Shown here: piece by piece, positions 54,901-59,383 of the stretch
How positions within the stretch are numbered: position 1 is the stretch's first letter
Layout: every line of letters starts with the position of its first letter
Source of the DNA: Apoda limacodes
Lineage: Eukaryota > Arthropoda > Insecta > Lepidoptera > Limacodidae
NCBI GenBank assembly: GCA_946406115.1
Contig: OX291544.1
Location: forward strand, 32,133,521 to 32,197,520
Direction: 5' to 3'
Length of the DNA stretch: 64,000 bases
The notes under the pieces: model-generated
Told to the model about the DNA's origin: nothing
Database searches by the model: none
The model's input: the letters and a program-made list of their open reading frames with translations, nothing else
Translations under genes and position numbers: made by a program

Positions 54901-55143
54901 AGGGATTTATTTCTAACGTAGCGACAATAGCAGTAGCCACAGGGCTACATTATGACTGTAATGAAAGTTGTAACCGATGAACACAACGACGACGAGGTAG
55001 GTATACGAAATGATTATATTGTTTATTATTTTATTGCTACATAAACTTATAGAAGAAATACAGATTTGGTAGCCATTTTATTTGTACGTGCTCATTGGCA
55101 TGGCTTACAGAATTTGAAGACATTCCAATCTATAACTTACCAT
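22616..55143 (-). CDS. divergent alpha-tubulin gene (nine exons, about 32.5 kb)
   Basis: Alpha-tubulin pairs with beta-tubulin to form microtubules. It binds a non-exchanged GTP, and its catalytic loop triggers GTP hydrolysis in the next dimer. Exons at 54,053-54,278, 39,005-39,177, 37,040-37,168, 35,298-35,468, 29,874-30,014, 28,966-29,181, 26,969-27,132 and 22,616-22,745 join in phase to 449 residues plus the Met, the normal family length. The N-terminal MREC tetrapeptide, the GGGTGSG GTP-binding loop and the catalytic loop [15 protein letters not shown] are intact. Oddities: the loop that normally carries acetylated K40 reads [12 protein letters not shown] (D at position 40, one residue longer). 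The tail ends QPCDDEM without glutamate run or terminal tyrosine. One intron uses GC. Introns range from about 0.7 to 14.9 kb and are full of mobile elements. Such divergent isotypes are usually tissue-specific (germ line, testis); that is inference. No frame damage is seen, so it is probably functional. Confidence 0.95.
22746..24229. other. tubulin intron 8, 3' part
   Basis: Intronic AT-rich sequence. It contains the repeat at 23,555-23,900 and no coding region of its own. Confidence 0.6.
23555..23900 (+). repeat. dispersed repeat, copy 1
   Basis: It aligns with 27,535-27,840 in the same orientation. Shared segments include attatgatgtaattc, gtgaaaattcggctta and caaactaaaacgagc. Non-coding; class unknown. 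Confidence 0.7.
24230..24325 (+). repeat. LINE/SINE 3' tail (ggataag hairpin)
   Basis: Contains cttatcccttttagggataag, a short hairpin, then an ATACAATAAA run and (ACAA)n. I know this as the 3' end of a common lepidopteran retroelement. Confidence 0.45.
24340..25150 (-). pseudogene. fragment of the same LINE family as 49.6-53.2 kb
   Basis: On the minus strand, from right to left, it reads [14 protein letters not shown], then [14 protein letters not shown] and [10 protein letters not shown] (the catalytic YADD). The C-terminal part follows, with LRPHMEY equivalents and the block around LEPKWSR. The frame is broken several times, and GVPQGSVLS has become GIPQDSVLS. It is truncated at both ends and inserted in tubulin intron 8. 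Confidence 0.85.
25163..25235 (-). repeat. 3' UTR end of the same LINE family
   Basis: The sequence aaggtggcaaacaagcttg followed by ttaagcgatcaccgtagg is the reverse complement of the 3' UTR seen after the intact LINE at 53,150-53,195. It is a separate, 5'-truncated insertion. Confidence 0.75.
25240..26968. other. tubulin intron 8, 5' part
   Basis: No supported gene. It holds a near-perfect duplication of about 32 bp around 25,445-25,500 (gtgtttatgcatatatgtaa), a TATG/TATA-rich stretch at 25,620-25,800, a run of 14 C at 26,445-26,458 and the repeat at 26,590-26,680. Confidence 0.6.
26590..26680 (+). repeat. dispersed repeat shared with 27,838-27,925
   Basis: Both contain the segments aattttgtat and tttattcaacaattttagt (with few differences), in the same orientation. 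Confidence 0.6.
26969..27132 (-). CDS. alpha-tubulin exon 8
   Basis: The acceptor (tttgcag) is followed by GTC GGC ATT AAC, encoding [20 protein letters not shown], and the exon ends MYSKRAFVH plus TG of the split Trp codon, before gtacgtac. It is 164 bp, phase 0 in and phase 2 out. The protein is very close to the family consensus. Confidence 0.96.
27535..27925 (+). repeat. dispersed repeats, second copies
   Basis: 27,535-27,840 matches 23,555-23,900, and 27,838-27,925 matches 26,590-26,680. It lies in tubulin intron 7. Confidence 0.65.
28205..28545 (+). pseudogene. LINE C-terminal/3' UTR fragment with internal triplication
   Basis: It matches the end of the intact LINE (52,935-53,190), from the segment encoding [12 protein letters not shown] to the 3' UTR cgcttaccatcagg...aagcttgtttgccaccttag. 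A 41-bp segment (ccgcgaacgctcaggttgtg and following) is present three times in tandem, starting at 28,254, 28,295 and 28,336. The intact element has it once. Confidence 0.85.
28966..29181 (-). CDS. alpha-tubulin exon 7
   Basis: It encodes 72 residues, from [20 protein letters not shown] through [20 protein letters not shown] to [10 protein letters not shown]. Both borders are phase 0 (acceptor taacag, donor gtgaat). Its 5' partner intron is the GC-AG intron. Confidence 0.96.
29874..30014 (-). CDS. alpha-tubulin exon 6 (catalytic loop), GC donor
   Basis: It encodes 47 residues, [20 protein letters not shown], then [14 protein letters not shown] and up to VVSADK. The glutamate in DLTEF is the GTPase-activating residue of alpha-tubulin. 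The exon must end after AAA of Lys, because the next exon starts with the conserved AYHE. The donor there reads GCAAGT, so this is a GC-AG intron with an otherwise ideal donor. Acceptor ttaaag. Confidence 0.95.
30510..31252 (+). mobile_element. possible short DNA element with terminal inverted repeats around a FLYWCH remnant
   Basis: The left side has gtcccattcgcaaaacggcc (30,512-30,531). The right side, reverse-complemented, has gtccctttctcaaaacggcc (31,229-31,248). Inside the right end, a 16-bp motif of the type gcgaacaggactattt is repeated about four times (31,155-31,215). Such subterminal repeats next to short inverted ends are typical of DNA elements. The enclosed FLYWCH sequence suggests a MULE, but no transposase core is left. 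Confidence 0.45.
30669..30960 (+). pseudogene. FLYWCH zinc-finger remnant
   Basis: The translation reads [19 protein letters not shown], a stop, LNKNETTQ, a stop, KCTKKDVC, and after a frame change [21 protein letters not shown]. The order KGK..., DGFRY, (W)KCTKK...C, I-R-C-T-S-H-x-x-EPD follows the FLYWCH domain (C-x(n)-C...H-x-H), with W replaced by a stop and the last histidine replaced by C. FLYWCH domains occur at the N-terminus of animal MULE transposases and in host proteins derived from them. The open frame 30,808-31,053 covers only its end. Confidence 0.55.
31637..31912 (-). pseudogene. carboxylesterase-like fragment (uncertain)
   Basis: A 91-codon open frame contains [20 protein letters not shown] and, later, VLHDGGHG. 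The pattern P-V-Y-L-Y-x-F-D followed about 30 residues later by an H-G-D-like sequence resembles the C-terminal region of insect carboxylesterases. The HGDD motif is not intact and there are no neighbouring exons. It could be a retro-copied fragment or a chance open frame. Confidence 0.3.
31930..33598 (+). pseudogene. LINE reverse transcriptase (5'-truncated, internal deletion)
   Basis: The first frame (31,957-32,700) covers the fingers and the first catalytic motif: [60 protein letters not shown] (catalytic D). The second (32,732-33,598, really starting in [12 protein letters not shown] at about 32,675) carries TFADDTVLL (catalytic DD), [18 protein letters not shown] and the C-terminal domain. 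The junction lacks about 30 codons, including the usual [10 protein letters not shown] motif, together with a frame change. It is otherwise well preserved, in the sense of few stops, and lies in tubulin intron 5 antisense to the gene. It could not have produced an active enzyme after the deletion. Confidence 0.9.
33765..33917. repeat. (CA)n microsatellite
   Basis: About 150 bp of CA dinucleotides with two CCAA interruptions, 170 bp after the LINE stop codon. All long open frames here (TH and CV repeats) are by-products. Confidence 0.98.
33920..35297. other. tubulin intron 5, 5' part
   Basis: AT-rich intron sequence. I see no gene and no clear repeat except the LINE's probable 3' end near 34,080-34,140. 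Confidence 0.6.
35298..35468 (-). CDS. alpha-tubulin exon 5
   Basis: It encodes 57 residues, from [20 protein letters not shown] to [10 protein letters not shown], phase 0 at both ends (acceptor gtacag, donor gtactt). The open frame continues past the donor into the intron, but the conserved protein does not. Confidence 0.96.
35751..35840 (+). repeat. three tandem copies of a 30-bp unit
   Basis: The unit gagctagttgtgcacagcgg plus ttttgcccac occurs three times, with two substitutions in all. In tubulin intron 4. Confidence 0.97.
35860..37039. other. tubulin intron 4 remainder
   Basis: Non-coding. 36,385-36,540 (gctagcttttgcccg, later tgtgccaaagatcaagtcac) looks like a reverse-oriented Helitron-like lepidopteran repeat. 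36,838-36,858 contains ggatcgaacccg, whose reverse complement is a tRNA-type B box (gggttcgatccc), so a minus-strand SINE may start nearby. Confidence 0.4.
37040..37168 (-). CDS. alpha-tubulin exon 4 (GTP-binding loop)
   Basis: It encodes 43 residues, [20 protein letters not shown] to [11 protein letters not shown], with the tubulin signature GGGTGSG. Phase 0 at both ends (acceptor ttctag, donor gtacac). Confidence 0.97.
37169..39004. other. tubulin intron 3
   Basis: About 1.8 kb. No gene, no clear repeat recognised; the open frames are short and without domains. Confidence 0.6.
39005..39177 (-). CDS. alpha-tubulin exon 3
   Basis: The first two bases complete the Asp codon begun in exon 2. 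The exon reads [20 protein letters not shown], then [19 protein letters not shown] and ends [10 protein letters not shown]. Acceptor tttcag, donor gtcagt, 173 bp. Confidence 0.97.
39914..39950 (+). repeat. partial satellite unit (single)
   Basis: The bases ctaactattgatcgtagtc followed by tagtagtttctt match the middle of the 104-bp satellite monomer. A lone piece in tubulin intron 2. Confidence 0.6.
39967..40074 (+). repeat. three tandem copies of a 36-bp unit
   Basis: The unit tatcgtaaaaatattttaca plus tttcattacattacat is present three times without a difference. Confidence 0.98.
40455..41487 (+). mobile_element. Tc1/mariner transposon with TA target duplication
   Basis: The ends are inverted repeats: CAGTCAAGGAATTTAATT at the left and, reverse-complemented, CAGTCAAGGAATTTGATT at the right. 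TA flanks both sides (40,453-40,454 and 41,488-41,489), the target site of the Tc1/mariner superfamily. The total length of 1,033 bp is short for the group. It sits inside an older LINE, so it inserted later. Confidence 0.9.
40701..41330 (+). pseudogene. Tc1/mariner (IS630-type) transposase, broken
   Basis: From the ATG at 40,701 the frame encodes a helix-turn-helix: [33 protein letters not shown], then YNAKGNL. The frame shifts near 40,860; a second segment continues [15 protein letters not shown] and [10 protein letters not shown] (second helix-turn-helix). A third part, near 41,150-41,280, reads [18 protein letters not shown] and [16 protein letters not shown], the conserved GW...G.G.L block after the second catalytic aspartate region. 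Several frameshifts are present, and much of the catalytic domain with the DDE/D residues is missing or unreadable. Confidence 0.8.
43045..43745. repeat. diverged satellite units, head-to-head
   Basis: Two units in plus orientation (43,050-43,245, ggatgacagatgtcaaattg, tgtatctccgtaactattga) meet units in minus orientation (from about 43,262, tttgacagctgtcatccaaa, to 43,745) at a junction near 43,250. The units are clearly older (more diverged) than those at 13-21 kb. Confidence 0.9.
43885..44992. repeat. long inverted repeat of the foldback family (second locus)
   Basis: The left arm (43,885-44,124) and right arm (44,689-44,992) are reverse complements over most of their length. Examples are aaagacattaatttgac against gtcaaattaatgtctttt, ctaggacaacag against cttgttgtcctaa, and agctttttaaccgattttg against aaagtcggttaaaaagct. 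The loop contains one more minus-oriented satellite unit (44,150-44,265) and a tandem duplication (44,390-44,735). The right arm read leftwards is open for about 40 codons ([20 protein letters not shown]), perhaps a coding remnant; no family recognised. Confidence 0.8.
44390..44735 (+). repeat. two tandem copies of a ~190-bp unit
   Basis: Both units contain acaacttcctt, gttaatccgact, aaaacctcatttgaga and cggttaaaaagctttgatat, followed by gaagggccat. They lie in the loop and inner arm of the palindrome. Confidence 0.8.
44976..45813 (+). pseudogene. jockey-type LINE endonuclease region
   Basis: Two open frames (44,976-45,554 and 45,583-45,813) cover the apurinic-type endonuclease. The catalytic E (IQET), D-N (GDLNCK) and the terminal S-D-H (DSDHHP) are all visible. 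A frame change near 45,540 separates them. The first 45 codons come from leader sequence and are probably not genuine. Confidence 0.85.
44995..48112 (+). mobile_element. jockey-type LINE, decayed, with poly(A)
   Basis: The endonuclease (45,130-45,730) reads [47 protein letters not shown] and [14 protein letters not shown]. The reverse transcriptase (46,130-47,335) reads [29 protein letters not shown], a stop in place of a residue after KHSCDP (46,671), [33 protein letters not shown] and LFADDTALY. The C-terminal domain runs 47,352-47,819. Frames break near 45,550, 45,810, 46,540 and 47,335. The 3' UTR is GC-rich and ends in 13 A (48,100-48,112). The order and wording of motifs are those of the jockey clade. 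It stands directly against the right arm of the palindrome, in tubulin intron 2 and antisense to the gene. Confidence 0.9.
45920..47819 (+). pseudogene. jockey-type LINE reverse transcriptase region
   Basis: Open pieces at 45,920-46,543, 46,822-47,337 and 47,352-47,819, with a broken stretch 46,544-46,821 that still encodes QFGFRAKHS and [10 protein letters not shown]. All three palm aspartates can be read. Nonsense and frame changes exclude function. Confidence 0.85.
48113..48215 (+). repeat. LINE leader-like fragment directly behind the poly(A)
   Basis: The sequence gtctccccagcctagggga to cacgagaccgacag matches 21,640-21,745. Its position immediately after a LINE poly(A) suggests a head fragment of another copy joined tail-to-head, or a transduced target. 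Confidence 0.5.
48655..48770 (+). repeat. dispersed repeat (aaaaaggagg family), copy 1
   Basis: Contains ccgacttctaaaaaggagga followed by gtttctcaattcg. A second copy is at 58,730-58,835. I know it as a common lepidopteran intronic repeat. Confidence 0.5.
48885..49146. mobile_element. palindromic MITE (about 110-bp arms)
   Basis: The left arm (48,885-48,995) and right arm (49,037-49,146) are near-perfect reverse complements with a 41-base loop. Both ends read aaaactttttaac inwards. Internal landmarks are aaccggcttcaaaa / ttttgaagccggtt and atctgatctgaattacagtt / aactgtaattcagatcagat. A half copy lies at 57,971-58,072. Confidence 0.9.
49160..49270 (+). repeat. dispersed repeat tail
   Basis: Ends taagggttctggttttgcca, tttgggtacggaatcctaa, the hairpin pattern also seen at 657-805. 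A related, worn end is at 53,395-53,480. Confidence 0.45.
49573..53216 (+). mobile_element. full-length LINE (non-LTR retrotransposon), apparently intact
   Basis: The element runs from a GC-rich 5' UTR of about 600 bp, through one complete ORF, a short 3' UTR (cgcttaccatcaggcgggcc, aagcttgtttgccaccttag) to about 19 A. The octamer aactcaac is found directly before the presumed start (49,565-49,572) and, overlapping the poly(A), directly after it (53,215-53,222); it is a possible target duplication. The 5' UTR contains two diverged copies of a segment with gagtacttgctcgaat (about 49,595 and 49,640). It lies in tubulin intron 2, antisense. Fragments of the family are at 24,340, 25,163, 28,205 and 62,990. 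Confidence 0.9.
50181..53147 (+). CDS. LINE endonuclease/reverse transcriptase, 988 aa
   Basis: This multifunctional protein copies its own RNA into nicked chromosomal DNA. The N-terminal apurinic-type endonuclease spans about residues 20-240: N in [15 protein letters not shown] in LFLTETQI (about 52), D and N in [10 protein letters not shown] (about 160), S-D-H in GSSDHCLV (about 231). The reverse transcriptase spans about 475-750: [31 protein letters not shown] (about 536), [12 protein letters not shown] (catalytic D, about 611), [29 protein letters not shown] (catalytic DD, about 694). The C-terminal domain ends [15 protein letters not shown]. There is no internal stop and all catalytic residues are present, so it may be a recent, potentially competent copy. 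The clade is CR1/jockey-like; I cannot place it more closely. No separate gag-like ORF1 is seen. The start ATG follows a T-rich stretch with a TA run. Confidence 0.93.
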   Translation: MARRQKKKRVCTAATPSTYNVDFCNIRGIHANLNAVHHHLETAQPTILFLTETQISCPADTSYLHYPGYKLEHNFMSRAGVCMFVREDICCRRLHSLEDRDLSILWVRVDYGGHTRIYACLYRSHSGDTDVTRLFTHLSLTTDKVLEQYPTAELVILGDFNAHHREWLSSRTNNYAGISTHEFALTYGFSQLVLSPTRIPDIEEHTSSLLDLLLTTRPDGYSVSVDAPLGSSDHCLVRTQVSCTQPDPSGPTNWRRVWHYKSADWDGLREFYASYPWRQICFNSEDPDVCAAAVTETILAGMECYIPNPRVAAGVKKRPWFNRSCRKAKILKQNAYEAWTTARYNKDPNISELKRKLNAASRFSKKATARAKFQFIGKIGGRLASYPSGSRAFWSLAKAAEGNFCQSSLPPLRKTDGDLAHSAKEKADLLGSLFASNSNMNDEGAVPPTIPWCGKSMPEISITQREVRRALLSLDVYKSSGPDGIPAVVLKQCAPELCPVLTRLFALSYHTRQFPSTWKTANVHPVPKKGDRSDPSNYRPIAITSLLSKVMERVINTQLLRYLEVHDLVSDRQYGFRHGRSTGDLLVYLTHRWALAIESQGEALACSLDIAKAFDRVWHRGLLSKLPSYGVPEGLCKWVASFLSGRRIRTVVDGSCSDSMDINAGVPQGSVLSPTLFLLHINDMLDINNIHCYADDSTGDTFYTGRANIPRSVVEENRGELVSQIETTLSQVSDWGRVNLVRFNPTKTQVCAFTAKKTPFTVVPQFQNTPLSISKSIGILGVDISSDVQFRDHLQDKVKLASKKLGVLNRAKQYFTSGQRLLLYKSQVRPHMEYCCHLWAGAPGYQLDPFDSVQRRAVRIVDDPKLTCGIEPLSLRRDFASLCVFYRLYNGLCSEELFEMMPTATFYHRTARHRQGIHSHTLEPKWSRTVRFQRNFLPRTLKLWNELPAKVFCKDYSMEFFKKEVIRFLKGRQRASDTPGVASVHRLR
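53220..54052. other. tubulin intron 2, 5' end
   Basis: AT-rich non-coding sequence with a dispersed-repeat tail near 53,395-53,480. No gene. Confidence 0.6.
54053..54278 (-). CDS. alpha-tubulin exon 2 (N-terminal domain)
   Basis: It starts with AGG GAG TGC (R-E-C) directly after acceptor tcgcag, so the initiator Met must come from an upstream exon. It encodes [20 protein letters not shown] and ends DLEETVI plus one base (donor gtaagt). The loop around residue 40 has no lysine. Drosophila alphaTub84B also has an intron directly after the initiator codon, from memory. Confidence 0.96.
54279..55140 (-). other. candidate tubulin intron 1
   Basis: 862 bp between the candidate ATG exon (donor GTAAGT) and exon 2 (acceptor TCGCAG). 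No gene or repeat seen. Confidence 0.5.
55141..55143 (-). CDS. candidate alpha-tubulin exon 1 (initiator ATG only)
   Basis: On the minus strand ttttaacaATG is followed at once by GTAAGTTATAG, a consensus donor. The sequence sits 862 bp upstream of exon 2, whose first codon is Arg-2. This is the structure expected for an alpha-tubulin start exon: 5' untranslated sequence and a lone Met codon. Another start further upstream cannot be excluded. Confidence 0.6.
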
Positions 55144-55260
55144 TGTTAAAACTGATAATTTTGTATATTCCGGTGTAAAAATAAATAAAAAAACTATGAA
55201 TCAAAACACTTTTGTTACAAAAAATTTAGACCATTGAACTGAGATTTTCAAAAAAAATTG
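55144..55260 (-). promoter_or_regulatory. putative 5' UTR/promoter region of the tubulin gene
   Basis: On the minus strand the sequence upstream of the candidate ATG contains TCAGTT twice (about 10 and 100 bases upstream), the arthropod initiator pattern TCAGT. The more distal one would give a 5' UTR of plausible length. No clear TATA box is visible. Weak evidence. Confidence 0.25.
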
Positions 55261-57409
55261 CGAATCAGTGACGTTAGACGACCGACCCGATTTATTGTTA
55301 CATTATGTTCCAAATTCGAATTACTTATATAGAGAAGATATGGGTGCCAGTATTAAGAGTATTCAATATGGAAGGATAAATGTATTCAAACCTTAAAATT
55401 ATATGTATGTATACATGAAAAAATTATAAAATTAGATACTTTGATTATTAACCTATAATCAAATATTAGATATATAAATATAAAATAGCGCCCAACGCCC
55501 AAGGGCTTCCCGCGGGGGGATCCTCGGCTTGGGTTGTCGCTCTTGGGATCTTCCCTTCGACCAGCATGAGCTTACAACACATCAGAAGTCATTACTACGA
55601 GTTCGTATTTTTATGTCAACCGACTTTTTGCGTCTGTCTGTTCAAGCATCCAATGTTCTGACGCCGACAGGACAGCTCGCATAGCTCTAAATTGGAGCCA
55701 CCAATAGTTTAATATTACAAGCTGTGCCCTGCGGGTTTACTTGCGGTATATGTATTTTATATAGCAATTCAGAAAATATAGAGCACCTACGAGCAAGTTT
55801 ATAACAATTTAGTTATAAAGTGTCAAACAAGCTAAAAGAAAAGCCTTTCCTTTTTATAATATTAGTAGATAGATAATGCTATACAAGACCTCATTAGCCT
55901 AGGACTCTTTCTTATCTCTCTTCCATCAAAAATGTAGATATTGTTCTATTGTCTTCGTTCTGGGTTTATTATTATAATTGCAATGTTTGTGAATGTAAAT
56001 ATCTTTTTTACAATACTGAGTTAATTTGACCTTTACTTATCTATCGATGCATTCAAGAATTAGGTATTCTTTGGCGGCTAGTTTTTTTTTGCTAATAATT
56101 GCTTTTAAAGCGGCAATAATACTCGAGTAGGTAGGAGTACTATTAACGTTTACTCTACGCAAATTACGCGTATATTATTCAGGCTTAAGTGCTATAACAG
56201 TGGAGTAAATGCTGAATAAAGCAGCAAAACATTGCCTTTAAACTTTAAAACATGTTTTGTTATTTCTTTTTTTTTTAAATTTTGCTGTTTGTTAATGCTG
56301 TAATAGAACAAAATATGCAATCATACGATTAATTTATTCTACAAACATTACCAGTTTGTTCTTATTCAGCAAATTTGTTCTGTAATAGCAGGCGCATGTC
56401 TTTTACTCAAAAACTTACACAACCAAGAACTATTTATTCGATAATCAAAATGTCCATCAAAAGAAAAAACGAAAAAAAAATCACGCATTGACGCAAATGA
56501 CACAAAGCAAATCTCCATGATGCTATGTGCTGTTCAATAAATTACAAGACATATTTTTTTAAATGTGGAATTAAGGTAGTGAATTAACACCAGAGTTAAT
56601 TTTATCTGAAGTCGATTGTGAACATATTTCACAATCTACATCTACAAAAATTCAAGGGACACTCGGACATGAAAGCCTACGACGATTTTTACAAATGGAA
56701 AATCACAAAAGGTGTCTTAGTCTTAAGTGCATCCATTCTATGCTCATGACAACAATTGAAATCAAACGCGACGTAAATATTTATAAATACATCAAATTAT
56801 TGGCAAGCAAAGAAATCAAAAGTATTTACAAGCTCAAAACCCTTCTAAATGAAGCACCTGACCACAGCTTTCTTGCCCTAAACGTAAATAACCTACATAC
56901 TTACTGATTCATTTTTAAAACATAACAATGAATCTATACTTCATCCCGACTTTGCACGTTGTCATTTATGTTTTTTACGACTTGATTACAAAACATGCCT
57001 TTTTCTACTTATTTATGAATTTAATTGGAATTTATCATAGACATAAACCTAACTAATAGTGAAAACCGCATCATAATCCGTTGCGTAATTAAGTAGAACT
57101 AAGTGGATAAACAGATTCAAAATCAGACGCAAACTAAAGCTGTAGGAAGTACATAAATAAACTCTACTCCAACTTTAATAAATGTAAATTCAAATTCAAA
57201 TGCTTTCTTTCTCAAAAATAGGATATTATATCACTTTTTTGAAGTCTATAAGTTACTAGTTACTACCGTTTTGAAGTCTAAATGGTGTTCTGCTGAAAAT
57301 GGTGAAGAAATGGCAAAAACAACTCTCCAGCAGTCGCTCCCTTAATTTTTATTATTATTTAATACAAATTGTCAAGTAAATTATGCTAACAATAAAATAT
57401 TTAATCCCA
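55261..57409. other. gene-poor stretch upstream of the tubulin gene
   Basis: AT-rich. It holds the jockey 3' fragment at 55,487-55,560. The open frame at 56,695-56,907 (plus) is lysine-rich with no known domain; it might be a decayed LINE piece, but I cannot support that. Confidence 0.5.
55487..55560 (-). repeat. 3' UTR fragment of the jockey-type LINE
   Basis: The reverse complement contains gagcgacaacccaagccgag and agcccttgggcgttgggcgc, closely matching 47,958-48,016 in the 3' UTR of the jockey-type LINE. Confidence 0.75.
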
Positions 57410-57905
57410 TACATTTTATCATCAAGGTTATTGAATTGCAATAAGCTATTTCGACATGTTTCTGTTTTACAAAATTTTTTAACTTTTTTAGTTTAATTGA
57501 CATAATTCTGCAGGGAATTGATTGTAAAAACGGATGCATTGTCCTTTAAATTATTTATCTATTTTCTTAAGCCTTGTGTGGAGCAGAACAAGTTTGTGTC
57601 TATTTCGAGTATTATGATTATGAATATCTCTATTCTTTTTAAAGCAATCAATATTTATATGAACATAAATTAAATTATCTAATATATACTGAGACGGCAA
57701 GGTTAAGACCTTGATTCCCTAAATTTATCTCTTAAAGAGTGTCTATGGGATAGATAGTAAATTGCTGGAACGGCCCTCTTCTGCAGCACAAAGATTGTTT
57801 GAATATCAGTTGCGTGTCCCCATAAAATACCGTAGGACATCACGCTGTGAAAGCAACTAAAGTATACCATCCGGCAATAGCTTTGACCGTAAGTTGACGA
57901 ATCTT
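57410..57905 (-). pseudogene. LINE reverse transcriptase C-terminal fragment
   Basis: On the minus strand one frame reads FSCFHSVMSYGILWGHATD, then IFVLQKRAVPAIYYLSHRHS, then [15 protein letters not shown] and HNHNTRNRHKLVLLHTRLKK. These are the ordered C-terminal motifs of LINE ORF2 proteins. The catalytic region is absent; it is a 5'-truncated insertion with few stops. Confidence 0.85.
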
Positions 57906-57970
57906 TTTAACCGCGAATGATGCAGAATGAAGTCATGCAATTGAAGTGTGTTATAAACTGTGAGGTACAT

Positions 57971-58072
57971 AGACACCAACTCCAAACTGTAATACAGATC
58001 AGATTTTTGGAAATAACTAATTATTTCTTCATTTTTAGTGCATCTTTTTGAAGCTGGTTGTTTATTTTTTTA
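57971..58072 (+). repeat. half copy of the palindromic MITE
   Basis: Matches one arm of 48,885-49,146 (gacaccaactccaaactgta, cagatcagatttttggaaat, ttttgaagctggttgttt). The other arm is missing, so this is either a deletion product or the ancestral, non-palindromic form. Confidence 0.8.
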
Positions 58073-58729
58073 CTTATGACTGACGAATTGCTTTGTTTTC
58101 TTGTACACTAAAAACATCCATACTCGTTACAAAATTTTATACAATCATAAACATAAAAGGCGTTTATTTATTTTATAGACTAACCAGTTCCAAATTAACA
58201 TCAGTTATTTTTTTTTCAAAAGTTCAAATTGTAAATTCACTATATTAATATGGAACCACCTGGGAAGTATACCATTTTGACGTCGGTTAGAAATGATAAA
58301 TAGTCGAGCTATCCACTACTATACGACTATTCAGTGTCTTGGAGAACCTTACTCAGCTTTTTTTTAAATATAAGGTGAGTAAATCATGTCTCATTCGACT
58401 AATCACAGACATACAAGTATATTACTTCGTAAGGTCTGAGCCAACCCTAGCCAACACTAGCACTGGCAATGATGATGGTACTTAAAATAATGATTATAAA
58501 ACTGGCGTTTTAGCAGATATGCTATCTACAAGTTTTCTAATTCATTCTAGAATTAATAAAAAAATGTTCTAATAATAGCTTATGTCTAGTAGTTATATAT
58601 TTATTGAGAAGCACATTTTTGAAATACGGTTTGTAAAAGAGGAAATTTAAAATATCAAATGGCGTTATTGTCCTAGTATGTAAAATCGAACATTTGAACA
58701 TTCTATTGGCCATATCTGTAATTTTGGTC

Positions 58730-58835
58730 CGACTTAAAAAAAGGAGGAGGTTCTCAGTTGGGTTGTATGTTTTTTTTTGATTTTGTGCAACCTATGTCTA
58801 AAATATTTTGTTTTTTTTTTGTTTGTTACCTAGAA
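58730..58835 (+). repeat. dispersed repeat (aaaaaggagg family), copy 2
   Basis: gacttaaaaaaaggaggagg followed by ttctcagttgggttgtatg, parallel to 48,655-48,770. Confidence 0.5.
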
Positions 58836-58979
58836 CTCCGTCATTCACAAATTGATTTGGAAATTTTTTAACATATAGGCAAGAAATTAACCCACAGATT
58901 AAAATGGGACCAAGCTGTGGGATAGTTCCTTGCCTATACGTTAAAATTTTCCAAATCAGTTTATTTATGAAGGAGTTTT
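58834..58979. repeat. imperfect palindrome (about 62-bp arms)
   Basis: aactccgtcattcacaaatt to tataggcaag (58,834-58,890) pairs with cttgcctatacg to gaaggagttt (58,925-58,979), with about 85% identity by eye and a loop of roughly 25-30 bases. The open frame beginning at 58,904 starts inside the right arm and has no known domain. Confidence 0.8.
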
Positions 58980-59189
58980 ATGAGAAAATATTATCAAGTT
59001 GCGTAATTTTCATTATTTTATACGAGCTTCTACAATGCATCTACCGGTATTTACGCCTAGACTGGCCATGTAAGTTTCTGCGTGGCAACACTGTGAATGA
59101 CATTAACAAAACAATATATGATAGAATTATCGCTGCGCATTTTAATAAGTGCAAACTTATATGAGGCGGACCCTAGTTGTCAACTCGAC

Positions 59190-59340
59190 ATTCTAAGGCT
59201 GCACGGCTGGGTGCACTGCGGCGGTGCAGGAGGCGCAAGTTGTTCTTGTGCCTTCACCAAACGAACAACTTGCGTCTCCTGAAGATGACTCGTCTTGAGG
59301 CGAAACACGTGTCGAGTTTTGTTAGCAATTTAGTGGTGTT
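59190..59340 (+). repeat. Penelope-like/other retroelement terminal motif with hairpin
   Basis: A 15-bp stem aggcgcaagttgttc...gaacaacttgcgtct (59,230-59,279, one G-T mismatch) is followed by ctgaagatgactcgtcttga and ggcgaaacacgtgtcga. The pattern CTGAAGATG...CGAAACACGTG is a recurrent end motif of invertebrate retroelements; my memory links it with Penelope-like elements, which can carry hammerhead ribozymes. No coding part is present. Assignment uncertain. Confidence 0.35.
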
Positions 59341-59383
59341 ATGTTATGTATAGTGAAGATGGCATCGTCCACATAGGGGAAGT

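Noticed and set aside
56695..56907. A small conserved gene
   Set aside because: The 70-codon lysine-rich frame has no known motif, and its length is expected by chance in this much AT-rich DNA.
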